A program made the translations under genes and the position numbers. Shown piece after piece: positions 8,906 through 17,878 of a stretch of DNA of 64,000 nt; the stretch's first letter is position 1, and each line of letters starts with the position of its first letter. The notes under the pieces are model-generated. The model searched no databases. It worked only from the letters and a program-made list of their open reading frames with translations, and was not told the DNA's origin. Source of the stretch: CAWKKW01 sp963850345 (lineage in GTDB: Bacteria > Acidobacteriota > Terriglobia > Terriglobales > Acidobacteriaceae); assembly GCA_963850345.1 (NCBI GenBank), contig CAWKKW010000002.1, positions 434,001-498,000 on the forward strand. Direction: 5' to 3'.

Positions 8906-9411
8906 GAAGGTTCTCCAAAACTGAGCCTGATTGCGGATTTTGCACGATGAAGCCGAACGGAGACATTGGTTTCACTGATTCCCAGGGTGAGGGCAATTTC
9001 TTTGACCGTCAGGTCTTCGAGATAAAGGCTTGCCACCGCCTTGAGGTTTTCAGGCAGTCTCCGCACCGCTTCTGTAAGGTGAACCAGCTGGAGCGCTCGT
9101 GCGGTTTTCTCATGCAGCGACGGAGAGGGATCGGCAACCGTGTCGGCCAGCGGCTGGGTACGCCGCACCAGAGCGCGCCGGACATGGGTGACGCAGATGT
9201 TCTGCGTGATGCGCGCTATATAGCTTTTCAGCATTCCCTGGTCATTCAAACGAGGAAGGGCCTGCCAGACGGCAATCCAGACATCCTGCGCCAGATCATC
9301 GACCAGATCGGGGTCACGTTCATACACGCTCGCAATGCGGCGCACCATTGCGGCATGGACCCTAACGATCTCGTCCAACTCGACTGTGCCGCTTCCAGGT
9401 TTTTCTCTCAC
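8902..9411 (-). CDS. ECF-type RNA polymerase sigma factor
   Basis: This is a group-IV sigma factor of about 169 aa. Region 2 carries DLAQDVWIAVWQALPRL. Region 4 carries the HTH LTVKEIALTLGISETNVSVRL followed by HRAKSAIRL. The start is placed at GTG 9411 because the open frame upstream to 9510 does not look like protein; a start a few codons away is possible. Translation is coupled to the downstream membrane protein (8312-8905). The signal sensed is unknown. Confidence 0.87.
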   Translation of the reverse strand: MREKPGSGTVELDEIVRVHAAMVRRIASVYERDPDLVDDLAQDVWIAVWQALPRLNDQGMLKSYIARITQNICVTHVRRALVRRTQPLADTVADPSPSLHEKTARALQLVHLTEAVRRLPENLKAVASLYLEDLTVKEIALTLGISETNVSVRLHRAKSAIRLSFGEPS

Positions 9412-9580
9412 TGATAACAGTCGCGGGCCATGACGAGATCTTACAGAATCAAATTTTGAGAATTGGCGGCGGCTGGCATCGTGGGCCCCGTGTGGTTTGA
9501 GAGAGCACAATCGTCGGCTAAAGGCACAAGAGCATCAGCGTACGGGGCGGCGAAGTTTGTCTCGCTTGCAGGTTCATGGC

Positions 9581-9609
9581 AAAGAAAAGAGCGCCCGCAG
9601 GCGCTCTTT
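9581..9609 (-). terminator. Rho-independent terminator for the DsbA-like gene
   Basis: On the plus strand aaagagcgcc (9586-9595), loop cgca, ggcgctcttt (9600-9609) form a perfect 10-bp stem. The minus strand continues into a T-rich tract (cttttcttt). It lies 24 bases past the stop of the minus-strand thiol-disulfide gene. Confidence 0.8.
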
Positions 9610-9632
9610 CTCTGCGGCGCAGAGTAAGCCGG

Positions 9633-10667
9633 TCAGGGCTTGCCCAACGTTGGAGCAGTAGCGCTGGCCGGAGTGCTGACGCCATCGAGGCTCGCCTGAA
9701 AGGCTACGATCGATTTGAGGTTGTCGTAGTTGATGCCACCCAGGGAGATGCCGCGCCCGTTGACGTAGAGAGTAGGGGTGCTGGGGACGTCGAGTTCAAG
9801 CGCGAGGTTCTTGGAAGTTTCGACGGCGGCCTTGGCTTCGGGCGTAGTGGAGCAGGCGGCAATCTTGGCCGGATCCATGCCGATCTTGGTCACGGCATCC
9901 TGCAGCGCTTTGTCGGAGCTCTCGGGCGTGAGCGCGGCCTGGTTCGCGAACACCGCGTCAGAGAATTTGTAGAATGCTTCGTCTCCACCCGCCTTGTCTA
10001 CGCAGACGCTGTAAGCAGCGGCCTTGGGCGCTTCAGTGTGCTGCGAGAGCGGAAAGTTCTCGTAGACGAAGTGCGCGTTAGGAAAGTCCTGCAGCAGCTT
10101 TTGAACGGTAGGCTGCGCGTCCTTGCAATAGGGGCACTGGAAGTCCGCAAACTCGACCAGCAGCAGGTCTTTGGAACTGGCTCCACGAGCAGGCCCAGTG
10201 GCTTTGTCGAGCAACAGCTTGCGATGCTCTTCAAAAGGCTTGGCCCCGAAGGGCAGCACGCCGCCCGCGATGATGTGTTTGCCATCGGGCGTGACGTAGA
10301 ACTCCATATTCCCACTCTGATCTTTTTGGCCCTTTTCGGCGACGGCGATGGTGACTTTGCTGACGCCGGGAGCGGGCGTCTTGGCGATCTGCTCCACCTG
10401 CCAGACACGATTCGGATCGAAGCCCCAGGTCTGCCGGAGAAAGGCGTTCACGGTGTCCAGGCTGGGAGAGTCGGCGGTGAAGTTGTGGGGATCGGGCTTG
10501 GGCAGCACCGGCTCGGCCGAGGCACCCGCCTGGGCGGCTGGTGCGGAAGGCGGCTCCTGCTGAGGCGCAGCCGGGCTGCCCTCCTGGGACCAGGCCAGCG
10601 ATGCGCCGCAAGTGGCGAGCAGCGCGATCAAAAAGGCCGTTTTACGAAGGGAAGAACTCAAGTGCAT
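9633..10667 (-). CDS. Secreted DsbA-family thioredoxin-fold protein
   Basis: This is a 344-aa exported protein. A signal peptide (TAFLIALLATCGASLAWS, cleavage probably after SQ) and a Pro/Ala-rich linker precede the folded part. The active site is FADFQCPYCKDAQPTV, a DsbA-type CPYC motif in a thioredoxin_4 domain. The cis-Pro loop is VPSTPTLYVNGRGI near the C-terminus, so both hallmarks are present. It probably forms or isomerises disulfides in the periplasm. A DsbD-like reductase occurs 20 kb away and could serve it, but the two are not linked. The region between signal and thioredoxin fold (~60-150) may be a partner-binding domain. Confidence 0.88.
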   Translation of the reverse strand: MHLSSSLRKTAFLIALLATCGASLAWSQEGSPAAPQQEPPSAPAAQAGASAEPVLPKPDPHNFTADSPSLDTVNAFLRQTWGFDPNRVWQVEQIAKTPAPGVSKVTIAVAEKGQKDQSGNMEFYVTPDGKHIIAGGVLPFGAKPFEEHRKLLLDKATGPARGASSKDLLLVEFADFQCPYCKDAQPTVQKLLQDFPNAHFVYENFPLSQHTEAPKAAAYSVCVDKAGGDEAFYKFSDAVFANQAALTPESSDKALQDAVTKIGMDPAKIAACSTTPEAKAAVETSKNLALELDVPSTPTLYVNGRGISLGGINYDNLKSIVAFQASLDGVSTPASATAPTLGKP

Positions 10668-10782
10668 TGATTATCCTTTCTGCCGAAGCAGGGTCGAACT
10701 TTGCGGAACCGAACGGTAGAGAAGAACGGAAATATCGCGGGCCGCAGCAGTTCCGATGGGAAAGCGCTGGGGCTTCCCTAGC

Positions 10783-12432
10783 TTATACCTGAACCTTGAC
10801 GGCGATGGGAAAACGCCGCCCCATGCCAAAGGCCTTCTCTGTAACCTTGAGCACGATGGCAGCCTGCTGTCGCTTGTATTCACTGCGCTCTACCAGTTTG
10901 ACGACCGAACGCACGAGTTCGAGATCAAGCTTGTGCTGTTCCGCGATCGATTCGGGCGTCTCGTAGCGTTCCACATAGGCCTCCAAAATGGGGTCAAGAA
11001 CGTCGTACGGTGGCAGTGAATCGGTGTCTTTCTGGCCGGGGCGCAATTCAGCGGAGGGCGCTTTTTCGAGGGTCGAGATGGGAATGATCTCGCGTTCGCG
11101 ATTGACATAGCGGGCGAGACGGTAGACACGCGTCTTGATCACGTCGCCGATCACGGCGAGCGCGCCGACCATGTCGCCGTAGAGCGTGCAATAGCCGACG
11201 GACATCTCCGATTTATTGCCGGTGGTGAGGACCAGGCGACCGAACTTGTTCGAGATGGCCATGAGCAGGTTTCCGCGAATGCGCGACTGAATGTTTTCTT
11301 CGGTGAGATCGGGCTCGCGGCCGGCAAAGATCGGCTCCAGAGCCTGTTTGTACACGTCAAACAGTCCGCGAATCGCGATGGTTTCGAATTCGATGCCCAG
11401 ACTGGCGGCGAGTTGACGGCTGTCGTCGACCGAGCCGGCGGAGGAATATTCGCTGGGCATGGTGACGCCGAGGACGTTTTCTTTCCCCAGCGCATCGACA
11501 GCGATGCAGGCAACGAGTGCCGAATCGATGCCGCCGCTCAAACCGATTACTGCGCGGGAAAAGCCGCATTTGTGCACATAATCGCGGGTGCCGAGGACCA
11601 GCGCCCGGTATATGGCAGCATCTTCGTCGAGCACCTGCGGACGGATGTCGCCGGTGAGCGTGGAGGTGTCGAAGTAGACCAGGTCCTCTTCAAAGGCGGA
11701 GGCTTGCGCGAGCAGCTTGCCGTCAGCACCGATGACCAGGCTTGAGCCGTCAAAGACCAGGCTGTCATTGCCGCCCACCTGATTGACCATCACCACTGGA
11801 ACCTGATGACGGCGTGCGATCGCAGCCAGCATATCGAAGCGAACCCGTCGCTTGTCACGCCAGTAGGGCGAAGCGGAGATGTTGAGGATGAGGGAGCCGC
11901 CGGCACGCATCAGCTCTTCAACAGGATCGAGGCGGTAGAGACGATTTTCCCAGAAACTCTTGTCGTTCCACGCATCTTCGCAGATGGTGAGCGCGAGATG
12001 TTCGCCGTCCAGGTCGCAGATCTGCTGATGTTCGGCGGGAGCGAAATAGCGTTGCTCGTCAAACACGTCATAGAAGGGCAATAGCATCTTCGATTGCACG
12101 AACTGGATGCGGCCATCCCGCAGCAGAGCTGCCGAATTGACGACATGCTTTCCAGAGCCATGCGGTGCGGGCGTGACGAACCCGCAGATCACGGCGATGG
12201 ATTTGCCGGCCGTGCCCTTGGTGGCAATCTCCTCCACCGCCTGTTGCGAGCGAGCGACGAACGAGGGCTTTTCGAGCAGGTCGGCGGGAGGATAGCCGCA
12301 GACAGAGAGTTCCGGAAAGATGACGAGATCGGCGCCGCCCGAGGCCGCGCGATGGGTAAACTCCAGAATTTTGGCCGTGTTGCCTTGGAAATCTCCTACC
12401 GTGGGATTGATCTGGGCAAGGGCTATCTTCAC
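10783..12432 (-). CDS. nadE: Glutamine-dependent NAD+ synthetase
   Basis: NadE converts deamido-NAD to NAD+ with ATP and glutamine. The 549-aa chain has both halves. The N-terminal nitrilase-type glutaminase shows Glu in FPELSVCGYPPADL, Lys in VQSKMLLPFYD and Cys in LTICEDAWND. The C-terminal synthetase shows the PP-loop GLSGGIDSALVAC and the substrate segment TTGNKSEMSVGYCTLYGD. Length and motif order match the bacterial two-domain enzyme. An NAD kinase gene (nadK) lies 9 kb away in the same window. The start is the ATG at 12432. Confidence 0.97.
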   Translation of the reverse strand: MKIALAQINPTVGDFQGNTAKILEFTHRAASGGADLVIFPELSVCGYPPADLLEKPSFVARSQQAVEEIATKGTAGKSIAVICGFVTPAPHGSGKHVVNSAALLRDGRIQFVQSKMLLPFYDVFDEQRYFAPAEHQQICDLDGEHLALTICEDAWNDKSFWENRLYRLDPVEELMRAGGSLILNISASPYWRDKRRVRFDMLAAIARRHQVPVVMVNQVGGNDSLVFDGSSLVIGADGKLLAQASAFEEDLVYFDTSTLTGDIRPQVLDEDAAIYRALVLGTRDYVHKCGFSRAVIGLSGGIDSALVACIAVDALGKENVLGVTMPSEYSSAGSVDDSRQLAASLGIEFETIAIRGLFDVYKQALEPIFAGREPDLTEENIQSRIRGNLLMAISNKFGRLVLTTGNKSEMSVGYCTLYGDMVGALAVIGDVIKTRVYRLARYVNREREIIPISTLEKAPSAELRPGQKDTDSLPPYDVLDPILEAYVERYETPESIAEQHKLDLELVRSVVKLVERSEYKRQQAAIVLKVTEKAFGMGRRFPIAVKVQV

Positions 12433-12473
12433 GTCTCTATTTTAGCGTGCGAGCAGGTGCGCGGCAGGTGGAG

Positions 12474-12890
12474 CTAGCGTGCGCGGGTCCAGACCAGTTG
12501 GCCGACGAGGTGTTTGTCTTGCCGGGGAATGGGCGGGGTACGCAGGGTAAGGCGGTCGTCGGTGACCTCGTAATAGCGGACTTGGGGAAGGCCGATCCAT
12601 ACGGGAAAGAGGCTGACTTCAACGTGGTGAGTGATGGTGTGGGCCTCAGCCGTGTAAGTGCCCGCATAGGCGATGTAGCGAGCGGCGCGATGAAGTTTGC
12701 TCTCGGAGGCAGTCGCGTCCGTGGGCGATACTGTGCGAGCGGTCGGCATCAGATTCGCACTCATGTAGCCATCGGGGCTATAGATCAGCAGGCCGGTGAC
12801 ATCGTCGCCCCAGGGTTTCTTCAGGACGCCATCCTCACGAATGAGCACATAGTCCAGAAGAGTCCAGGTTCCGAGAATGTCGTGTTTCAT
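12474..12890 (-). CDS. Lipocalin-like domain protein
   Basis: This 138-aa protein begins MKHDILGTWTLLDYVL, the GxW opening strand of the small lipocalin-like (lipocalin_5) family. It continues with TGLLIYSPDGYMSANLM and alternating strands through RYYEVTDDRLTLRTP. It has no signal peptide. Relatives are found as stand-alone proteins near varied enzymes and presumably bind a small hydrophobic ligand; none can be named here. It sits between nadE and the MlaF-like ATPase on the same strand. Confidence 0.75.
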   Translation of the reverse strand: MKHDILGTWTLLDYVLIREDGVLKKPWGDDVTGLLIYSPDGYMSANLMPTARTVSPTDATASESKLHRAARYIAYAGTYTAEAHTITHHVEVSLFPVWIGLPQVRYYEVTDDRLTLRTPPIPRQDKHLVGQLVWTRAR

Positions 12891-12923
12891 GCAACGCTCC
12901 GGGACTGCCGCGAATAGAGTATT

Positions 12924-13742
12924 TCAGACCTTGGGTAAGACGAGAGCATCGAGTTCGAGGAACTGGCGGAGAATGGGATCTTCGGTCTTGAGCAATTCGT
13001 CGGAGGTGCCGAAGAAGCGCGCTTTTCCTTCGTGAAGAAACAGTACGCGATCGGCGAGTTTTTCTGCGAAGCGCATATCGTGCGTCACCACGATGCTGGT
13101 GAGTTTCAGCTGGAATTTGAGCTTTTGAATCAGGTCGCCGAGCAGCCTTCCCATGAGCGGATCGACCATGGTGGTGGGTTCGTCATAGAGAATGGCCTCC
13201 GGCTGCGACGAGAGCGCGCGAGCGATGGCCACCGAACGCTTCATGCCAGTGGAGAGGTCGGAGGGCAGCAGGTCTCCCATTCCGGAGACGCCCACCATCT
13301 CGAGCAGGCCGTTGACCACCTGCTGAATCTGGTCTTCGAGGAGTTCGCCGCGCTCGCGCAGCGGAAAGGCCACGTTCTCGCCGACGCTGAGCGAGTCAAA
13401 CAGCGCGCCATTCTGGAAGACCATGGTGACTTTTTTGCGGACCACCTGGAGCTGATCTTCGGTATAGCCGACGATGTTTTCTCCGGCGACGTAAATCGCG
13501 CCCGAATCCGGCTTGAGGAAGCCCATGATCTGTTGCAGCGATACGGATTTGCCCACGCCGCTGCGGCCAAGGATGCAGAGCGTCTCCCCGGGGCGAACGA
13601 AGAAGCTGACGTCGTCGAGAACGACCAGATCGCCAAATGCCTTGGAGACATGTTCGAACGCAATGTAGGGCGCCGGTCCCTTGTCATTGCCGTTGCGAGG
13701 CTCGATGGTTTCAGTCGGCGGCGGACCAGAGACACTGCTCAA
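12924..13742 (-). CDS. MlaF-like ABC transporter ATP-binding protein
   Basis: This 272-aa ATPase belongs to the family that powers MlaFEDB-type phospholipid transport. It has Walker A GRSGVGKS, Q-loop MVFQNGALFDSL, a family-type signature LPSDLSTGMKRSVAIARAL, Walker B AILYDEPTTMVDP and switch VTHDMRF. MlaF differs from most ATPases in having an altered signature, as here. No MlaE permease or MlaD/MCE protein is adjacent. Upstream on the same strand is mobA, so the partners must be elsewhere. A TTG start at 13742 is chosen because AGGAG lies eight bases before it. Confidence 0.85.
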   Translation of the reverse strand: MSSVSGPPPTETIEPRNGNDKGPAPYIAFEHVSKAFGDLVVLDDVSFFVRPGETLCILGRSGVGKSVSLQQIMGFLKPDSGAIYVAGENIVGYTEDQLQVVRKKVTMVFQNGALFDSLSVGENVAFPLRERGELLEDQIQQVVNGLLEMVGVSGMGDLLPSDLSTGMKRSVAIARALSSQPEAILYDEPTTMVDPLMGRLLGDLIQKLKFQLKLTSIVVTHDMRFAEKLADRVLFLHEGKARFFGTSDELLKTEDPILRQFLELDALVLPKV

Positions 13743-13794
13743 TCGGGGGGCTCCTCTACGTTCAGCTTAGTGGATGCAGGCAATTTGCGGCAGG

Positions 13795-14415
13795 CTACTT
13801 GAACATTCCAGAGGAATTGATTTGAGGGAACGCTTGGAGATCCTGGGGCGCATTCAGATTTCGAAACCAGAGATGGAGAGGCGGATCGAGCGGCCAGTCC
13901 CGCCGGGTCGCGGCTACCGCTTCAACAGAGAAGCGGTCGAGCGAGCCGGGGTGGGAGGCACAGCCCTCGAGCACCGCGTGCATGACCTTGAACCTGCCCC
14001 CTTCGAGGGCGGCGGTGATGGCAGGCAGCAGGCCGCGATGGTAAACAGCGCATAGCGGTTGGGGGCGGTCCAGCACCGTGGGAATTGTAGCCAACGCTCC
14101 GGTGATCGCGGCCCGTTGGAGCAAATACCGCACAAAGGCCGCTGGAAGGAACGGCAGATCCACCGGGACGAAGAGGTTCAACTCAGACTGGCTGGCTGTG
14201 AGCGCAGTTTCGATGCCCGACAGCGGGCCACACTGGGGATGAAGATCGCTGAGAACCGGCGCAAACGAAGCGAGATCGGGACGACTGCCAGCGATCTGCG
14301 GGGTGGTACACACTACGCGCAGAGTTTCCAGCGCACGTTCGATCAGAGGGCGGCCGCGAAACTCGAGCAGCGCCTTGTCGCGGCCCATGCGCGTACTGAG
14401 CCCGCCGGCAAGCAC
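13795..14415 (-). CDS. mobA: Molybdenum cofactor guanylyltransferase-like nucleotidyltransferase
   Basis: MobA attaches GMP to molybdopterin to make the MGD cofactor. The signature LAGGLSTRMGRDKALL is at the N-terminus and the metal-binding FVPVDLPFLP segment near residues 80-90. The 206-aa length fits. As drawn, it starts with GTG at the first residue of the LAGG motif, so the usual few N-terminal residues are missing. In-frame sequence upstream (PPVPKASGF before VLAGG) looks like protein and suggests an earlier start, possibly overlapping the end of the dipeptidase gene. No other molybdenum cofactor gene is in the window, so a related nucleotidyltransferase role is possible. Confidence 0.78.
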   Translation of the reverse strand: MLAGGLSTRMGRDKALLEFRGRPLIERALETLRVVCTTPQIAGSRPDLASFAPVLSDLHPQCGPLSGIETALTASQSELNLFVPVDLPFLPAAFVRYLLQRAAITGALATIPTVLDRPQPLCAVYHRGLLPAITAALEGGRFKVMHAVLEGCASHPGSLDRFSVEAVAATRRDWPLDPPLHLWFRNLNAPQDLQAFPQINSSGMFK

Positions 14416-14447
14416 GAATCCGGAAGCTTTGGGGACAGGGGGCAGGG

Positions 14448-15815
14448 TTACTTCCCTACTTCTTCCAGAAAGCGAATGATGGACTCGATGCCCCGGTGGA
14501 AGTTGGCAATGTGGAACTTCTCGTTGGGCGCGTGAAGATTGTCGTCGGGAAGACCGAAGCCCATCATCACGGTAGGCAGCTTGAGATAACGTTCAAAGTC
14601 GCCGACGATGGGAATGGAGCCGCCAGAGCGGATGAAGACCGTGTCCTTGTGCCAGACCTCGTGCAGCGCCTTGGTGGCAGCCTGAACGTAAGGGTTTTCG
14701 GTGCCGATCACTAGCGCTTCGCCGGAGTGAATGAGGCGGACGTCGAGGTCGATGCCCTTCGGCTTCAGCGACAGCACAAACTGCTTGTATTGGTCGAAGA
14801 CTTCATTAGGACTCATGTCCGGCACCAGGCGCATGGAGACTTTGGCGGTCGCCTTGGCCGGGATAACGGTCTTTGCGCCCGCGCCAATAAACCCGCCAGG
14901 CATGCCGTGAATTTCGAGTGTAGGACGAGCCCACGTTCGTTCGAGAACGGAGTAGCCGGGTTCGCCGGTGAGTTGCGAGGACCCGACTTCGGTCTGCCGA
15001 TAATGTTCTTCGTCGAACGGAAGGTGTTTCCAGGCTTTGAGTTCGTCGTCGCTGGGTTTGGCTACCTTGTCGTAGAAACCCGGAATGAGAATCTTGCCAT
15101 TCGCATCTTTGAGTTTGGCGAGGATCTCGACCAGGGCGAAGAACGGGTTGGGCGCAGCGCCGCCGTACATGCCGGAATGCAGGTCGGTCTTGGCCCCACG
15201 AGCCTCGAGTTCGGTATAGATCATGCCGCGAAGTCCCACGCACAGGGTGGGCAACTCGGGCGCAAACATTTCCGTATCGGAGACCAGGGCAAAATCGGCC
15301 TTGAGCTCGTCGGGATGCTGCTTGACGAAATCGGAGATGGTTTCGCCGCCCACTTCTTCTTCGCCCTCCAGAATGACGCGGACGTTCAGGGGCAAGCGGC
15401 CGTTGTGGGTGGCAAAGAGCGATTCAAGCGCCTTAACGTGCATGTACATCTGGCCCTTGTCGTCGACAGCGCCACGTGCGAAGAGGTTGCCGTCGCGCTC
15501 GGCCGGTTCAAAGGGCGGCGAGATCCATTCGTCGAGCGGATCGGGCGGCTGAACGTCATAGTGGCCGTAGGCGAGGCAGGTAGGCTTGCCCTCGGCGTGC
15601 AGCCAGTCCGCGTAGACCAGAGGGTGTCCTGGGCCTTCGATGAGGCGAACATTCTCCATGCCGATGCGCTGGAGTTCGGCGGCCAGCACTTCGGCGGCTC
15701 GGCGCACGTCCCCCTTATGTTCGGGCAGCGTCGAGACGGACGGAATGCGCAGCAGGGCTTTCAGTTCCTCGAGAAAGCGCGACGAGTGGTCGCGAGCGTA
15801 GGCGATAGCGGACAT
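14448..15815 (-). CDS. M20 family dipeptidase
   Basis: This is a 455-aa metallo-exopeptidase of the M20 family (carnosinase/PepV-like). Zinc ligands appear in HYDVQPPDP (His, with the following Asp), GAVDDKGQ (Asp), EGEEEVGG (Glu pair) and SDTEMFAP (Asp). The last His is in LHAPNEKF near the C-terminus. The dimerisation domain occupies the middle (~residues 190-350). No signal peptide is seen, so it acts in the cytosol on dipeptides or N-acyl amino acids. GGAGAAG precedes the ATG. It is followed by mobA at short distance. Confidence 0.9.
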   Translation of the reverse strand: MSAIAYARDHSSRFLEELKALLRIPSVSTLPEHKGDVRRAAEVLAAELQRIGMENVRLIEGPGHPLVYADWLHAEGKPTCLAYGHYDVQPPDPLDEWISPPFEPAERDGNLFARGAVDDKGQMYMHVKALESLFATHNGRLPLNVRVILEGEEEVGGETISDFVKQHPDELKADFALVSDTEMFAPELPTLCVGLRGMIYTELEARGAKTDLHSGMYGGAAPNPFFALVEILAKLKDANGKILIPGFYDKVAKPSDDELKAWKHLPFDEEHYRQTEVGSSQLTGEPGYSVLERTWARPTLEIHGMPGGFIGAGAKTVIPAKATAKVSMRLVPDMSPNEVFDQYKQFVLSLKPKGIDLDVRLIHSGEALVIGTENPYVQAATKALHEVWHKDTVFIRSGGSIPIVGDFERYLKLPTVMMGFGLPDDNLHAPNEKFHIANFHRGIESIIRFLEEVGK

Positions 15816-15971
15816 GTCTTCTCCGTGATGAGCGTTGGCCGGCAGACGCAGCGGACCGAACAGACGAGTATATGCGAGCGAGAGTGGTTGGTCAGTGCGG
15901 GTGTGCGTTCGTTGAAGCCGGCTGGCTCAGAGTGTGCAGATATCGGAGTTCCCAAACGACGGCTTGCACGC

Positions 15972-16304
15972 TCAGTAGCGAGGCACCTTTGGATCGGCTT
16001 CCGCCGACCACGCATCGATGCCGCCGCGCAGCGATTGTGTCTGTTCAAAGCCCTGATTGCGCAGCCACACCGCGACGTTCATCGAGCGCACGCCATGATG
16101 GCAGATGGTCACGATGTGAGCTTCGGGGTCGAGTTCGTTGAACGCGCGCGCGGGAATCTCGCCCATGGGGATAAGGACACTGCCCTCGATGTGCGCGGTC
16201 GCGTGTTCCCATGGTTCGCGCACGTCGAGCAGCACCATGCCGGCGGGTGGAGCGGGCTGGAGTTGAGCCGCTAATTCGGCAACCGAAATCTCATAGTCGA
16301 GCAT
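15972..16304 (-). CDS. Single-domain rhodanese-like protein
   Basis: This 110-aa protein is one rhodanese domain: VLLDVREPWEHATAHIEGS, the active-site loop ICHHGVRS with the persulfide-forming Cys, and the closing GGIDAWS. Such small rhodaneses move sulfane sulfur or act as sulfurtransferases like GlpE. There is no signal peptide. It is transcribed divergently from the NtrC-type regulator operon and upstream of the dipeptidase on the same strand. Confidence 0.88.
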   Translation of the reverse strand: MLDYEISVAELAAQLQPAPPAGMVLLDVREPWEHATAHIEGSVLIPMGEIPARAFNELDPEAHIVTICHHGVRSMNVAVWLRNQGFEQTQSLRGGIDAWSAEADPKVPRY

Positions 16305-16415
16305 GACCGCAGGATACAGCAGGCGGAAGGCCGAGGATGTTACTCTGGGTTACCTCTACCCCTTGCCAGTTTAGGCGCAGGGCACCCCGATTGGGCGGTG
16401 CATCTAAGCTCCAGC

Positions 16416-17864
16416 ATGGTACAAGAGTATCAACTTCCGGAAAGTGGTCTGGCGCTCGACGTGATGGCAAGCCAGGAAAAAGTACTGATCGTTGAAGACG
16501 AACTGCATGCGTTGACGGGTCTCGCCGAACTCGTCTCCGGATGGGGCTACCGTACTGAGACGGCGAGAGATGGGTTGGAGGCGCTGGAGCGGGTGCAGGC
16601 CTGGTCGCCGGGCATCGTGGTCACCGATTTAAAGATGCCACGGATGGACGGCATCGAGCTGTTGGGGCGGCTCAGCGAACTGAAACAGGATCAGGCCGTC
16701 ATCGTGCTGACTGCCCAGGGCAGCATCGAGCGCGCGGTCGATGCGATGAAGATGGGGGCCTATGACTTCATCCAGAAGCCAGTCGATCCCACCCGCCTGC
16801 GCACCATACTGGCCAACGCCAGCCGGATGCGGAGCACCGAGCGCGAACTGGAAGTGACACGGCGCAAGTTGCGCGATGTCGGGGTACTTGGGCCGCTGGT
16901 CGGGTCGTCGAAGAAGATGCAGGAGCTGTTTGCGCTGATCGAGCAGGTGGCGCCGAGCAACGTCTCCGTGCTGATTACGGGCGAGAGTGGCACGGGTAAG
17001 GAACTGGTGGCGCGCACGCTGCATGAGTTAAGCCCGCGCAAGTCGAAGCCCTTTGTGGCGGTCAACTGCGCCGCGATTCCAGAGACGCTGATCGAGAGCG
17101 AAATCTTCGGTCACGAAAAAGGGGCGTTCACCGGAGCCGTGGAGCGTCGTGCGGGCTGCTTTGAGTTGGCCGAAGAAGGGACGCTGCTGCTGGACGAGAT
17201 CGGCGAGATGCCGATTGGGACCCAGGCCAAGCTGCTGCGGGTGCTCGAAGACCGCAAGCTTCGCCGGCTCGGCAGCAAGGTCGAGACGCCGATGGATGTG
17301 CGGGTTCTGGCGGCGACGAACAAGATTCCCGAAGAGGCAGTGGCCGACGGTCACTTGCGCGGAGATTTGTATTACCGGTTGAATGTATTCAACATCCTGA
17401 TGCCGCCATTGCGCGATCACAAGGAGGATATTCCGGCCATCGTAGAGTCGATACTGCGCGACATGAACCGCAAACACGGACGAAACGTCATCGGCGTGGA
17501 CGACGAGATGCTGGCGCGGCTGATAGCGCATGACTGGCCGGGAAACGTTCGCGAGCTGCGAAACACCATTGAGCGTGCAGTGGTGCTGGTAAGTGAAGGG
17601 CACCTTGAAACCAAGCACCTACCGCCCTCCTTCGGCATGCGGCCGATCCGGTCGATGCTCGATTCGAATCTGAATAACGTTCAGCTGGAAGTGGGAACGA
17701 CGGTGGACGAGGCTGAGCGTAGACTGATCATCAAGACCCTGGAATCCACCAACAATAACAAGACACGTGCTGCAGAAATTCTTGGTATCAGTCTGAAAAC
17801 GCTGCACAACAAGCTGAAGGAATACGGCAGCGTGAGCAGCGCACTGGATACGCCGGACGAGTAG
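16416..17864 (+). CDS. NtrC-family sigma-54-dependent response regulator
   Basis: Three domains occur in order. The receiver shows acidic VEDELHA, phospho-Asp in VVTDLKMPRMDG and Lys in IQKPVDP. The AAA+ sigma-54 activator shows Walker A GESGTGKE, an intact GAFTGA loop, Walker B LLLDEIGEMP and the arginine region DLYYRLNVF. A Fis-type HTH follows (NNNKTRAAEILGISLKTLHNKL, shown in part). The intact GAFTGA loop means it should contact sigma-54. The start is ambiguous among GTG 16398, ATG 16416 and ATG 16464, the last just before the receiver. The histidine kinase begins 14 bases downstream, so the two form a pair. Confidence 0.93.
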   Translation: MVQEYQLPESGLALDVMASQEKVLIVEDELHALTGLAELVSGWGYRTETARDGLEALERVQAWSPGIVVTDLKMPRMDGIELLGRLSELKQDQAVIVLTAQGSIERAVDAMKMGAYDFIQKPVDPTRLRTILANASRMRSTERELEVTRRKLRDVGVLGPLVGSSKKMQELFALIEQVAPSNVSVLITGESGTGKELVARTLHELSPRKSKPFVAVNCAAIPETLIESEIFGHEKGAFTGAVERRAGCFELAEEGTLLLDEIGEMPIGTQAKLLRVLEDRKLRRLGSKVETPMDVRVLAATNKIPEEAVADGHLRGDLYYRLNVFNILMPPLRDHKEDIPAIVESILRDMNRKHGRNVIGVDDEMLARLIAHDWPGNVRELRNTIERAVVLVSEGHLETKHLPPSFGMRPIRSMLDSNLNNVQLEVGTTVDEAERRLIIKTLESTNNNKTRAAEILGISLKTLHNKLKEYGSVSSALDTPDE

Positions 17865-17878
17865 ACTTCCCCCGTAGG

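Noticed and set aside
9576..10670. Plus-strand ORF (364 aa) opposite the DsbA-like gene
   Set aside because: The minus-strand protein has a signal peptide, CPYC site and cis-Pro loop plus a terminator. The plus-strand frame has no recognisable feature.
14727..16274. Long plus-strand ORF (515 aa) across 14.7-16.3 kb
   Set aside because: It lies opposite the M20 dipeptidase and rhodanese genes, whose catalytic motifs are all intact. Its own translation shows no domain, so it is an antisense shadow caused by GC-rich third positions.
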